Shown in pieces: positions 42,335 through 54,429 of a DNA stretch of 64,000 nt. How positions within the stretch are numbered: the stretch's first letter is position 1; each line of letters opens with the position of its first letter. Under the pieces are notes generated by a model, which was not told the origin of the DNA, ran no database searches, and worked only from the letters and a program-made list of their open reading frames with translations. This stretch comes from Paraphoma chrysanthemicola (Eukaryota > Ascomycota > Dothideomycetes > Pleosporales > Phaeosphaeriaceae). The stretch is taken from contig JAGMWG010000005.1 of NCBI GenBank assembly GCA_020744225.1, forward strand, positions 124,001-188,000. The letters are read 5' to 3'. The position numbers were made by a program, and so were the translations under genes.

Positions 42335-42640
42335 TTAGACGCAGCAGCAGCCGTTGGGAATCTAGTCTGTCAGGCCAAATCGTCCTGCGCTGCTCGACAA
42401 TACTCACACATTTGAAGCATAGGTCGTCATACCATCCATCGCACGGGGGGCATTCTACACAGCTGAGTGCGGACACGGTGCCATCCTCGTCCCGAACCTC
42501 CTTGACCGACCGGTTCAGGCTGACCTACAACAAGTGTTAGCTGTGCAGCTGTTTCTCCAGTCCTTCCATCCACTCACAGCTGCAGGTGATGCAAGCGCGA
42601 CGGTCGCGAGCGCAATGGCGACGAAGGCGGAGAGCTTCAT
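42335..42640 (-). CDS. Small cysteine-rich secreted peptide (8 Cys)
   Basis: Three exons, 42640-42578, 42524-42408 and 42361-42335, give 68 residues. MKLSAFVAIALATVALASPA is a signal peptide; both introns start GTGAG and end TAG. The mature part carries SCVECPPCDGWYDDLCFKC, then IPNGCCCV at the end, eight Cys in all. The last acceptor has an alternative four bases earlier (CAG at about 42366). That would instead end in TRFPTAAAASKVR with only five Cys. The even cysteine number favours the CCC-ending version. Features fit a secreted effector-like or antimicrobial-type peptide, but no family is recognised; function is unknown. Confidence 0.62.
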
Positions 42641-43923
42641 GATGTTGACGTGTCGCGTTGCCAGTTGCTGCTGTGGAGAGCGCGAGTGGTCTGTCGGACA
42701 AGTTCTCGGCAGAGCGACAAGCAGTTCCGATGTTCCGATGTTTTGAGACCAAATCGAAGAAGCAGCGCTGGGCCCGATTCTTAAGCTGCACCCACGGCCG
42801 AGACTTACTCTAACATTCACCCCAGGGGGGGATTACCGTGCTAGTACGCGTTTCGCGTAGTCCCCATCGCTTCATCAATCTGCAGATTGTAACACGACCG
42901 GGCTCCGCTTGCCCTCGACTCGTGGCACGCATAACTTGGTGTCCGTTAATATATACCAGGCTGGGCCATGGTCCGCAACATGGCCATTTCCTGGTGTTGC
43001 ACCTCGCGGGTGGCCAGATGGCTTCCCGGTTAAATGGTAGAAACCAGGGTCGTAGATGAAGAGCTAGGAGATAGCAGGGGGTCGCGCAATATCGCCAGTC
43101 TTAGCACGGTTATTTTATTCGCCTACGAACTGCCTGCTACATCTGGATATGGAGGGTATCCGGGGCGCAGGACGCGCAACACCCGACACCATCCTTTTCG
43201 AGTCGAGCAGCCGCTGGCCACTTTCCCTTCTGAGCACACGACGTGCTATGATACTAAGCGCGTTGTTGTCGCGGCTCAGGAACTGTCGTGACACTCGGGA
43301 CCCGACAACCGGTTTCCACTTTACCATCAGAACACCTCGCTTTCCCCAGATTACATTACAGACGGAGCCAGCGCCCCGCAATCTTCAACGCCCGATCAGC
43401 ACCTTTCGGCTCTTGTACCACGTTTTCGTCGATCCGGGCCACGCCGAACAATTCTCCTGATCCAGACCGCATGGCCCAGTGAATCCTTGCCCTTACATAT
43501 AACAAAGGCGCCACTTCCCTCAAACGATCCTACGCCGTGACTTTCTTCCGCCCACTAGTCGCATCTAGACATGTTCGCCTCGAGCTCTTATATAGCCTTG
43601 GCGTCCGTCGTATGCGCACTCGTCGTGCACGATGACATCCACTGCCACCGTTCATAACGGCTATCTCGAGCCCGCATTCCATTTTATCAAGTCGACGCGG
43701 CTAAACATTCGCATACACGAGAAGCGGGGGTAGGTAATGTCGCTCGTAGTATGACAATTTCGGTGTTCCCCCTCGCTTGTTCAGATCGTTGCAAAGTCCG
43801 TCGCTACGGATTTGAAGTTTCTTCCCACTGTGACACGGCGAACAAGTTGAGATTTTTCCAGATGGCTTCGATTCCATGACCCAGCAAAAAGATTGGATAT
43901 AGCGAACACACACAAAAACAAAA
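42641..43923. other. Intergenic region
   Basis: No supported gene. Short frames on both strands around 43115-43480 overlap without a coherent start. The right end holds T-runs (minus-strand sense) that terminate the 5S gene. Confidence 0.4.
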
Positions 43924-44042
43924 ACATACAACAGCGGGTATTCGCCAGTGGTCACCCACCTGACTACTGATCCACCGGTCTCGAGCTTGAGTACCGCTGA
44001 GCGAACGGGAAGCGCTAGTTTCTCGAACCTATGGTCGTATGT
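43924..44042 (-). rRNA. 5S ribosomal RNA
   Basis: The minus strand reads ACATACGACCATAGG at the 5' end, then GCTTCCCGTTCGCTCAGCGG, TACTCAAGC, and later CAGTAGTCAGGTGGGTGACC, GGCGAATACC and GTTGTATGT. These are the conserved fungal 5S landmarks, in order and at the right spacing (119 nt). The two ends pair (ACATAC with GTATGT). T-runs follow directly (TTTTGTTTTTGT), as for a Pol III terminator. The middle of loop B/helix III differs from textbook Neurospora/Aspergillus copies, so it may be a variant 5S type. Single dispersed 5S genes are normal in Pezizomycotina. Confidence 0.92.
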
Positions 44043-44994
44043 GAAAGACCAACCGGGTTTGTGTATACTTATTCTCCTTTAGCTGTGGTGGAAGGGGTGA
44101 GGAGCATCTGGTAAAGGCCCCAAAGAGGAGGATTTGTGTCCGACGAAGTTGCTCTTGGGTAGAGAAGAACACTTCTCAACACAAAAGTTAGCTACTTTGA
44201 TATCTTCGTTCCCAGACGTGTCTGGGCCGCGACTGTTCAACACTTCCACAACACCTTTTGGGTTGTGTACCATCATAGACAATTCTGAATCGCCCTCGAC
44301 CTGTGTATCTTTCAACCTAGCTCTTCTCACATGGTTGACCATGGGTCTTATGCTGCAGACATGTGAACAGTGTTCTAAAAGCGCAATGTTAGACTGTTGT
44401 GTGTATTGTGGGCATTTCACCCTCGCAAAGTATGATCAAGGCCCTCCGCCGTTAATATGATACTAAAAGATAGCTCACTCTACGATCGCCTGAATGTAAT
44501 TAGTAGTCATGCAACAGAGTTGTAAGAAAAGAAGCGGCGAAGACCCTGACGTAATCGGCTGTGGGCTGCACCTGCACCTTCCACTAGATACAACAACACT
44601 TCTTACTTCCCAATAATTGACACCGAAGCATTCCGTGTTGTGCGCACGCTTTATCGCACATTCTTGGTTAGGTTCTGCAGATTCTGCAAAGGCTGCTAAA
44701 CTTTGCGAGACTCTTCAGCTAGTATGCCTCGGGCATGTCTGGAGTGTTCTCAGCCTCACTTCTTGCAGCGGTGGCGCTGCAGGACCGGTAATCCGCACAA
44801 TGTTCCGCCATCATTGGCAATTGGCAGACGCTCCGCCACCACACGTTGCCCAATCATGGCTTGGGGCAATGCAGCATAGCCCTGGAGGCTGCAACACCGG
44901 CGACACCCAGGTGATCGCGTTTCTGCTTCACGATAATCTTTCAGCATCTCCAAATATCCGGAGTCTCGTGCTCATCCGAGCATTGAAACGATGA
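44043..44994. other. Intergenic region upstream of the NACHT gene
   Basis: Frames of about 110 codons overlap on both strands at 44079-44460, neither with recognisable content, so no gene is called. The right part is the promoter/leader of the NACHT gene. Confidence 0.35.
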
Positions 44995-47900
44995 ATGATG
45001 GAGAGTCTTGCCGCCATAGGTCTGGCCGGAAACATCATCCAATTCATTTCCTTCGGTTCCGTGCTCATCTCGAAAAGTCGTGACATTCACCAATCTGCCT
45101 CGGGTGTTTCCAGCGACATCGTCGACCTTGATCTGGTGGCAAGAGATATCAAGACATTTAGCGATGAAGTTGTGTCGCGTGGACAACCTCAAAGTCATTA
45201 CTCCGACATAGCTGATCAGTGTAGCCTTGTCGCGGATGAGCTACTCGGTGCAATCTCAGAGGTCCGGAACAAAAGCAAAATTTCAACAGGACAGAGGCCG
45301 CCTACGAAATGGCGGAGCTTCCGAAAAGCTCTGAAATATGTGTGGAGGAAGGAACGTATCGAAGAATTGAGACAAAGATTGGAAAGACTGCGAGATCAAA
45401 TGACGATGCACCTGGTTCATACTTCAAAGTGAGTGCTATCATTCATATCCTGTAGCTGAGCGTTGACAATCTCGAAAAGCACCGGACACACTCGTCTATT
45501 GGACTTTCTCGAAACCTGGGAGAAACGAAACGCCACTTCGGGCCACACAGTCACCAATGAGATCCGGAAATTGGATGCACAGCTGCACGATATTCAAACA
45601 CGTATCTCACACATATGTGATGACGACTATTGGACCAAACTTCAGAGTTGCTTAGCCGATATAACGTTCCAAGTCCAGCAAACTTCCCAGCGCCACACAA
45701 TTATATCAAGCCTCCGCTATGATTATATGGAAGTGCGACATGATGCGATCATCGATGCTCACTTACGCACCTTTGATTGGATATTTCATCCTAGCAACCT
45801 CGATCCTCACGATCCAAGATCCAAGATCAAATATAGTGAGTGGCTAGAAAGTAGCGGCAAAGTGTACTGGGTCACAGGCAAGCCAGGTAATTGAGACGTG
45901 GGCTTTATATGCTCCGCACGAGACTGATGCATAAGGCAGGTTCTGGAAAATCCACACTGATGAAGTACCTCTTCGATCACAGCGAAACTATACGTCGTCT
46001 TCAAGTCTGGGCTGGTGATAGCCCGCTTGTGAGGGTGAGCTTCTACTTCTGGATTTCTGGCCACCAGATGCAGAAATCAATGGAGGGACTTTTGCGGACC
46101 ATACTATACCATATACTTCAAGCCTGTCCGAACCTCATCCCGCTCCTTTGCTCGCCCAGATGGAGCACATCAACGAGAGCGTCCGAAAAACCTCCGACGG
46201 CTTCATGGACGCTCACCGAACTACAGAATGCCTTTGCCATCTTTAAGGAACAGCATACTGTTGCCACGAGGTTCTATTTCCATATAGACGGTCTGGACGA
46301 ATACAACGGGGAGAGTTGGGACATCATCGCTCCTTTGAAGGATCTCTCAACCTGTCCCCATGTCAAAATATGCCTCTCTAGTCGACCTTGGAACGCATTC
46401 CATGACGCATTTGGTCAGTCGAATCCGGAAAAACTCCGACTTCATGATCTGACACGAGAGGACATCGAATTATTCGCAAGGGAAAGCCTCCAGTTCTGTC
46501 TTCCAAACATGGAGTATTCCTCGTACCTTTTCGATGATTTGATACATGATATAAGGAGACGGGCCCAAGGAGTCTTTCTATGGGTGCGCCTAGCAGTACG
46601 ATCGCTTCGTGACGGAATAGCTAACGAGGATCCTTTGCCAATAATACACGAACGACTACGAGCGATACCAACCGATCTCGAGGAATTTTTCGAGCTTATG
46701 CTGGAGTCCGTGGACGCTGTGTATCGGCCGACAATGGCACACACCTTCATAACGGCTCTCCGATCAGATGTGCCCCTCAATGTCATACAATACTACTTTT
46801 TGGAGCATGATCACACCATCGATCGCAGCTCGTACCCGACCAAACAATGGTCAAAACTTGACATACAACGCAAAGTACATCAGACTCAGCGAAGGCTGAA
46901 TGGAAGGTTCAAAGGCCTCCTTGAACCATCTTCCATCGAACACATTGGGCCTCGAACTACTGTAGACTTCCTGCATCGTACGCTCCGAGACTTCATACAA
47001 CAAGGGCAGATGAGGAAGACGCTGGAAGCATGGGCGCCCAGCCATATGAGTCCTCCTCTGTCCATAAGTCGCGCTTTAACAGCAGAAGCGTCCCTCATTG
47101 AGGAGTTCCCGAGAGAGATAGAGCTGAGTAGGGCGGTCGGTTTGGCTTTTGAGGCTAGTGTCGAGACAGCTGACACTACTGCCTACTTCAAACTACTGGA
47201 CCAAGTGGAGTATTTATACGAGCGACTGCTCCCAAGGTACTTGGACTGGCCGTCTGGTACCTTCATGCTTCGGGCTGCAGCGTCCACGGACCGTGCTGAC
47301 TACCTATGCTATCGGTTGGCCGAAAAAAGCCTCACAGTGGCTATGGACCGAATCTTAAAGCATGCAATCGTTCTGCCACTCGGTTCTAAATTAAGTTTCC
47401 AAGACTACATGATGTGGGAGCCGTGTTGGGCGGGCGTCAATCCTGTATCCAACCCACTTTTCCAAGACACAATGTGTGAGGATCCAAGTGTTGTCGTAAC
47501 CTGCCCAACTGTGGCAGTAGTAAAGTTGCTGATCAACAATGGAGCTGATCCGACAGTGCCTTTTAATAATACTTCGGCGCTAGAATACTTCCTTACATGG
47601 CTACTTTTCCTGATTGATGGTGACAGGGAGGATGATGTTTGGGAAATCTTCCAAATCTTTCTGAACAGGCGCTTCCTGGATGTCAAGAGCAAGTCGGATC
47701 TGTGGTACGAATTGCTGAACCGTCCGGAGCACGAATCAGGGCGAACCCCGCATAATACCTTACGGTATTTCAAGAGCTTGTTCGCGGCAGGGATGAAACC
47801 AGACATTGAGACCTACACAGGAACTGCCTTCGTGGTCCTCTTACGATCCTTGACAGAGGACACCACGAGCAGCGCTTGTGGAAGCGGGCCAAAGACACAC

Positions 47901-48536
47901 ACCGACGAGCTTCTGAGGGACTTCCTCTCCCATGGTGCCGATGTGTCTCAAGTTTATAGCGACCTGTCAGGAGACGGATGGTTGTGCAACGTCCAGCGCG
48001 AACTACTAGATCAGACAACGACTGTCCTTCGGGTCACCAGGGTTAACGAGCTTCGCATATTCCTTGAATACGGCTTGAACCTCAACTCACTCGTCCCATC
48101 AGTCGTCCCACATCGTGAGATGATCACGATGTGGACTTGTCTTCTTCAATCCATCATAGCAAGTCTTTCTCGGGCGCGCTCGAGCCGATCCTACCAGCAA
48201 GTTGTCTGTGACATCACAGTCCTATGCCTGAGCTATGGTGCAGATCCCTGCGTTGCGGATCTTGCCAGGTTGTTGCGTTGGCTGGGAAGTAGAGACTGTT
48301 CTTTGACAGGTGCGGAGGTCTTAGAAGTCAGAAATGCTGTGGACAAGGAGCTCGCCCATCTAGACGCTCAGTCGTACAGTAGTGCGCCTCGCATTCAGTC
48401 TGCCCGTGCTTCAAATCAGTACAGTCACTTTAGGAACGGTGATCATAGACCGTCTCGGCACAAGCGGACTTTTGACTCGCGGGCCAGTCATAGGCATGAG
48501 CATGAGCATGAACGAAAAAGACATCGATATCGATAG
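44995..48536 (+). CDS. NACHT-domain STAND protein (fungal NLR-like)
   Basis: Exons 44995-45428, 45480-45886 and 45940-48536 join in frame to 1145 residues. The N-terminal domain (about 1-200), starting MESLAAIGLAGNIIQFISFG, is the type commonly found ahead of fungal NACHT domains. Walker A is GKPGSGKST (about 277-285), split by intron 2 between the first GT pair. Walker B-type FYFHIDGLDEYNG lies at about 393-404, followed by VKICLSSRPWNAF. After the NACHT come the usual helical segments (GVFLWVRLAVRSLRDG, VDFLHRTLRDFI). The C-terminal 450 residues hold weak ankyrin-like segments (VKLLINNGADPTV, LLRDFLSHGADVSQ, CLSYGADPCVAD). Fungal NLRs act in non-self recognition and cell death; the ligand is unknown. 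Confidence 0.9.
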
Positions 48537-48979
48537 CGGGACTGATGCAACTTTTGCATGGTGGACGTTCGTCCTTGGCCCTCCCACTCTTCTCATCGCC
48601 CGCTCGTACCGCTCATGTTCTACTGAGTGACACATAAAATCAGCGCATGACCTACGAGCAGAGAGGCCGCTCCGTAAAGACTAGCATAACAACTCCACAC
48701 GACCTTGCGCAAACGTTCTCTGAAGAGACATACCATTTAACCCGCAGAGACGAAATTGAACACGACACGGGCGAAGCATCGGAAAGTGCTGCACCTCGAC
48801 CAATGTGAGCTGAGTCAATGTATCGCATCTTGGCAGTGTGTTTCCATTCAGCAGAGTCTATAGGTTTATTCGCTGGATCCATTTCTGTAATATACAATGA
48901 GTCGTGTCAAAGCAGTCTATATGCAATGCCAGAATGGCAAGAAGTCTACGGGTATCATGTATGCGTAATGTACAAGTCT
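48537..48979. other. Intergenic region between convergent genes
   Basis: 3' flanks of the NACHT gene (plus) and the mitochondrial carrier gene (minus). Nothing else seen. Confidence 0.4.
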
Positions 48980-50247
48980 TCATCTCAACAAAATCCTAGC
49001 GTCCTCGTGATTGATGACGACTTCCTCGTTCTCAAAAGAGTACTTTCTTCGCACCAGCTCGAAGATAATCAGTCCGGCACTCGTGCTAGGCACCTGCCGA
49101 ATAGTGCCCATGAAAAAGTCACGATACAAGTACTTCCGCCAACCCCCAGCTCGTTTCGCCAGCCTCTTGCACTGCGCAAATGTATCCTCGTAGGCGTGGT
49201 AGTACCGCATCATGATCCGGGACGGCTTGTTCTCTTGGTGAGCTTGGAAATCGAGAGCTTCGAGGCGGCGGTAGTGCACATCTTGGACTTCTGTCAGAGG
49301 ATGCATGATGAGCTGGGAAGTGATGGACGCTGAGATGCCGGCTAGGAGCAGGAAGATGGGCTCCAACGTGTAGTGCGGGCGAATGACAGGTCGGTCGTCG
49401 GTCTCGTCGGGCATAACGACGGCCTTCTCGAGCAGAGTATCTCGCGTGCGCGTGCCGTAATATCTCGTCACGTACTCGTAGTATGCCTGGCTCTTGACGG
49501 TCTCGAAGGTGCCAAAGAAGACAGCGGACCCAAATGCATCTTTGACGAAGCTAAGTGTCCAGCCGGCGAAAATGCCTTGCAGACCGATAGAGCGCAATTT
49601 GTGTCCTGCATAGTGCCACATAGTCTTGTACTTCCCATCAAGGATGTCGGCGGTGCGAAAGCGGACTTGAAGTGCGTCAAAGGGCGCGGCTACCACAGAC
49701 TGTATTCCGCCAGCGATCAAGCCGGCTGTAAAGGTAGTCGAGGGCGGTGGCGGAGGATATATGCGCTTCGTTTGTTGCGACGAGGGCTCGTGTAGGCTGG
49801 ACAAGCTTTGAAGATAGGCAGTATACAGCACCGCGCCGATGCTATTCTCGTTAGGCCTCACAGCATACTATACATCCAAACCTCTCACCATGTATTCGCC
49901 ATCAACGGCGGCAGCACCTGCTTTGGTATGAAGGCCCATCCCTCAGTCCGGATTGCATGCGCCAATATGGCGGGCGTGGTCATTCTCCACGACCATTTCG
50001 CCTGGGCCGTGATGTGAGGATTAATGGCTCTAGCATAGCCCATGTAATCGATTCGACCGCGGAAGAAGGCCTTGACGGGTGCCCGGAAATAGAAGGCGAC
50101 CATACGAGCTGCTATTGCACGCATACCCGCCGCCTGCACACCAGTCGCTGGTGCCTTGTTGGGCTGTTGCGGGCTCTCGGAGGTGCCTTCATTGTGGGCG
50201 TCTTTGCGGAGAGCGACTCCAGTACTGACACTGGAGCCGGTCGTCAT
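48980..50247 (-). CDS. Mitochondrial carrier-family protein
   Basis: Two exons, 50247-49889 and 49841-48980, join in frame to 406 residues over a 47-nt intron (GTGAGA, CTAAC branch, TAG). The three-repeat carrier layout is visible. Repeat 1 ends with WAFIPKQVLPPLMANTCIGA. Repeat 2 has the signature VVAAPFDALQVRFR and GIFAGWTLSFVKDAFGSAVFF. Repeat 3 has SQLIMHPLTEVQDVHYRR and ends with FMGTIRQVPSTSAGLIIFEL. Repeat 1 carries RAPVKAFFRGRID in place of the usual PxDxxKxR, so it is degenerate. The long N-terminus is low-complexity. Transported substrate unknown; location is inner mitochondrial membrane by family. Confidence 0.85.
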
Positions 50248-50877
50248 CGCATATCATGGGAAGATGTGTGTATCCGGACGTGCATTTGCGACAAGGGGTG
50301 CTGGTGTGGTTGAGTGGAGGTGTGAGAGATGCGCGTGGAGAAGTCACAAGCGCCAGGTTAGCGACTTGAGAAATTGTGGAGATGGCCCGCGTGGGCTGCA
50401 TGTACTGTGGGAACAAGCATTCCAGGCATGGCGCATACTCTGCGCTTGGGATGGGTTCATTCTATCTCTACTCATTCATGAGCGTCGTAGACTTCGTTCA
50501 AGTCGCGTCGCAGATATTGAGGCTCAACGGCGCGATATCTGGTCGCCTTGTGACGTCAAGCATCACTTTCCGAGCAACAACATAGGAATGTTCAAAGATC
50601 CAGCGGACGCCTACCGAGCTGACCATATTCCGGAGTGCGTCATTTAGCTACATGTATACCCGAACGCCGGCCCAAATCATCGCTCGAGTGATCTCTCCGC
50701 GGTGGCACTGGTGAAAGTGGTTGAGCACGCAATCACGTGATTGAGCTCGGGCCCGCCCTCAGCGCGTCTCCGCGTCGCAAGCTCACTCGCGACTTTTGTC
50801 ACTGTCGCTTTCTCTCCTCCACCATCACCAGCCTCTGTCAACTCACCCGAAGGCGCTCTCTTATTCTCGCCTTCAAT
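50248..50877. other. Divergent promoter region
   Basis: Between the mitochondrial carrier (minus) and SPT16 (plus). CT-rich sequence at 50800-50870 (CTCTCCTCCACCATCACC) is a typical fungal leader. No gene supported. Confidence 0.45.
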
Positions 50878-53800
50878 ATGGCTGACGACATTGTCATCGA
50901 CAAGCAGCTCTTCAGCGAGCGCCTGAGCAGCTTGGTCGCCAAATGGAAGGCAGACAAGCGTTCCGGCGACCAGATCTTCCAGGGCGCAGGCTCGATTGCG
51001 GCCGTCGTGGGCAAGCCGAGTGAGCCAGGCAGCTACTTGAAGCCAGCGGCATTTCAGGTAAGTTTGAGACTCTCGGCATGCGGCGAGGAAGTGCTGACAA
51101 CTGCGCGACAGCTATGGCTGCTAGGCTACGAGTTTCCCCACACGCTTTTCGTCCTTACGCCAGATCTGCTTCAGATTGTCACAACCAAGAAGAAGGGTGC
51201 GTTCGACCGCATTGCTGCGATGAGTGAGAAATGCTAATCCGGGCGATGCAGCTTCCTACCTGGAGCCTCTGAAGGGCGGCAAGGTGCCCGTTGAGATCCT
51301 CGTGCGTGGCAAGGACGCCGAGGAGAACAAGAAGCAGTTCCAGACATGCTTGGACACGCTCAAGAAGGCGGGCAAGAAGGTCTCGGTATTGAAAAAAGAC
51401 AGCGCAACCGGCGCCTTCGCCGAAGAGTGGAAAGCCGCCTTCCAGGAGGCAGGCTACAAGGACGAGGATCAGGCCGATCTCGGCTTGATCCTCTCCAACG
51501 CCGCACTGTCAGTCAAGGACGAGAAGGAGCTCGTAAGCAACACTTTCAAGGCTGCGAGGATGAAATGTGGCTAACTTCTGCAGCGCGCGATCCGTGATGC
51601 GTCGCGGGCGTCGAGCGCCCTCATGACCAATTACTTCGTTGAAGAAATGTCCGACATCCTCGATTCCGAGAAGAAGATCACCCACCGCGCACTCGCCGAC
51701 AAGGTCGCAAACAAGATCGATGACATTAAGTTCTTCGAGAAGCAAAAGGTGTCCAAGAATTTCGATACCATGCAGTTGGACTGGTGCTTGCAACCGACGA
51801 TACAAAGTGGAGGCGCATACGACCTCAAATTTGCAGCCGAACCCGACGAGAACAACTTGCATGCTGGTGTCATTATTTCCGTCCTGGGGCTCCGCTACAT
51901 GACATATGGCGCAATGGTAGGCCGCACATACATGGTTGGCCCCAACAAGGAGCAGGAGACAGCATACAAGCTCCTTTTGGCCATCCATGATCTTGTCATC
52001 AAGTCGATCAAAGACGGTGTGGTGGCCAAGGATGTCTACAACAAGGCACTGGCGCATCTCAAGTCGAAAAAGCCAGAATGGGAGAAGCATTTCCCCAAGA
52101 ACCTAGGCTACGGCATCGGTACCGAGAACAAGGACGCTTCGCTGCTTTTGAGCGGTAAGAACACTCGCGTGTTGAAGGATGGCATGACACTCGTCGTTCA
52201 GACTGGCCTCCAAGATCTCGAAAACAGCAAGCCACAGGACAAGAAGAGTAAGAGCTACTCACTTGTGCTTGTTGACACGGTTCGTGTCTCGCAAAACGAC
52301 TGCGCAGTCTTTACCAAGGACACCACATCCGATCTAGATGCTGTATCATTCTTCTTCGACGAAGAAGAGGAGGAGGCAAAACCAAAGGTCAAGAAGGAGC
52401 GAGCACCCGCAATAGCGCAGACCAACATCACCAAGACTCGCACACGACACGAACGCACAACCAACCAGGATGCTGAAAAGGAAGAACAGCGACGAGCCCA
52501 TCAAAAAGAACTCCATGCGAAGAAGCAGAAGGAGGGTTTGGAGCAGTACAGCGAGGGCGCAAAGTCGCTCAACGGTACCGAGGAGAAGAAGTTCAAGAAG
52601 TTCGAGTCATATAAGCGCGACAATCAGTTCCCGACGTCTGTCGCAAACCTGGAAATCGTTGTGGACAAGAAGAATTTGACAGTTCTCTTGCCCATCATGG
52701 GTCGGCCTGTACCTTTCCACATCCACACCATCAAGAACGCTTCGCACACACCCGAGGCTGACTTCACATCGCTCCGCATCAACTTTCTGTCGCCTGGTCA
52801 AGGTGTTGGCCGAAAAGACGATCAACCTTTCGAGGATCCAAACGCACACTTCATTCGTAGTTTGACCTTCCGCTCGCAAGATGTGGAACGCATCGATCAG
52901 ATCACCAAAGACATCACCGACTTGAAGAAGGATGTCGTTCGTCGGGAGACCGAAAAGAAGCAGATGGAGGACGTGGTGGAACAGGACAAGCTAATCCAAA
53001 TGAAGACTCGCAAGCCGTTCATGCTCGACCTTATCTTCATTCGACCTGCCCTCGATGGCAAGCGTATCCCTGGAAGTGTGGAGATCCACCAAAATGGTCT
53101 GCGCTACATCCACGGTAATGGCACTGCTAGGATTGATGTTCTGTTCAGCAACATGAAGCATCTCTTCTTCCAGCCATCGCAACATGAGCTGATCGTCATC
53201 ATCCACGTTCACCTCAAGAACCCAATCATGTTGGGCAAGAAGAAAACCAAGGATGTACAGTTTGTTCGCGAGGCTACGGAGATGCAGTTCGACGAGACGG
53301 GCAACCGCAAGCGTCGCCACAAGTTTGGCGACGAAGAAGAGTTCGAGCAAGAACAAGAAGAGCGAAGGCGACGTGCAGCTCTCGACAAGGAGTTCAAGAA
53401 CTTCGCCGAGAAAATCGCGGACGCTGCGCGCAATGAGAACGTCAGCGTGGACATTCCATACCGTGAGCTCGGCTTCAACGGTGTGCCGTCTCGGTCGTCA
53501 GTCCTTGTTCAGCCCACCACAGACTGCTTGGTCCAGCTCACTGAGCCTCCCTTCACCTGTCTCACCCTTTCAGAAATCGAGATTGTACATCTTGAGCGTG
53601 TACAATTCGGTCTACGAAACTTCGACATGGTCGTCGTCTTCAAGGATTACAACCGCCCACCCGTGCACATCAACACCATTCCCGTTGAGTCGCTCGACCC
53701 CGTCAAAGATTGGCTGGACTCCGTCGACATTCCATTCACCGAAGGACCACTCAACCTGAACTGGGCTACCATCATGAAGACTGTCACATCAGACCCTCAC

Positions 53801-54103
53801 CAGTTCTTCGCGGATGGTGGATGGTCATTTTTGTCAACCGAGTCCGACGATGAGGATGGTGATGAAGAGGAGGAAGAATCTGCATTCGAGGTGTCGGAGT
53901 CTGAGCTTGCCATCTCAGATGAGTCGTCTGAGGAGAGCGACTTTGATGAGAATGCATCAGAGGAGATGAGCGATGAAGGTTCCGAAGATGAATTCTCGGA
54001 GGGGGAGAGCTGGGACGAGCTGGAAAAGACTGCTGCTAAGAAAGACAAGGAGAGCACGCTGAACGATGACGACGAAGGCAAGGGCAAGAAGCGGAAGCGG
54101 TAA
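50878..54103 (+). CDS. SPT16: FACT complex large subunit Spt16
   Basis: Histone chaperone that, with Pob3, lets polymerases pass nucleosomes; acts in the nucleus. Exons 50878-51057, 51112-51196, 51252-51532 and 51584-54103 join in frame to 1021 residues, the usual length. The N-terminal aminopeptidase-like domain (about 1-440) starts MADDIVIDKQLFSERLSSL and includes KKKASYLEPLKGGKVPVEIL and LQPTIQSGGAYDLKFAAEPD. The dimerisation and middle tandem-PH domains follow (FIRSLTFRSQ, PFMLDLIFIRPALDGKRIPG, LFFQPSQHELIVIIHVHLKN, IEIVHLERVQFGLRNFDMVV). The last 90 residues are the strongly acidic tail that binds H2A-H2B, ending in a basic KGKKRKR. All three introns are in the 5' part. Confidence 0.97.
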
Positions 54104-54429
54104 ACTCCGCGCTTTTCACCTAGGTCGGCTTCGGCATTTTCTATCTACCTTCTTCCTGTATGATTACATAATTTGGCGGCTGCGAGGGTTGGCCCATGGT
54201 GCAAGCGCTTGGAGCACTGCGGAGCGATCGAGCGTTTGATGTTTTGTGCAGGCATACAACAAAAGGAGTAAAGTATTCTCTGCGCAGCATCATTACGATT
54301 TTCTCAGTCTAGTCACCATTTAGTGATGAAGGGATGATTCTTGTTCAAGATTCTGCATTCCACTTTGTTTGATCTACAGAAGCACAACCTCCATTTTCCA
54401 AATTCTCTCCAAAACCCCTTTCCCTTCTT
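54104..54429. other. Intergenic region between convergent genes
   Basis: 3' flanks of SPT16 (plus) and the surface-protein gene (minus); nothing else seen. Confidence 0.4.

Noticed and set aside
43701..43955. 84-codon minus-strand frame overlapping the 5S 3' end
   Set aside because: It runs over the 5S rRNA terminator and reads a low-complexity start; best explained as chance.
44079..44460. Overlapping frames of about 110 codons on both strands near the 5S gene
   Set aside because: Neither has recognisable content, splice sites or a convincing leader, and they contradict each other.
49862..49889. A 32-nt intron in the mitochondrial carrier gene (acceptor GTGAG)
   Set aside because: A 47-nt intron ending at the TAG before 49841 has a CTAAC branch, keeps the frame and restores a family-like MANTxIGA motif, so the shorter intron is not needed.
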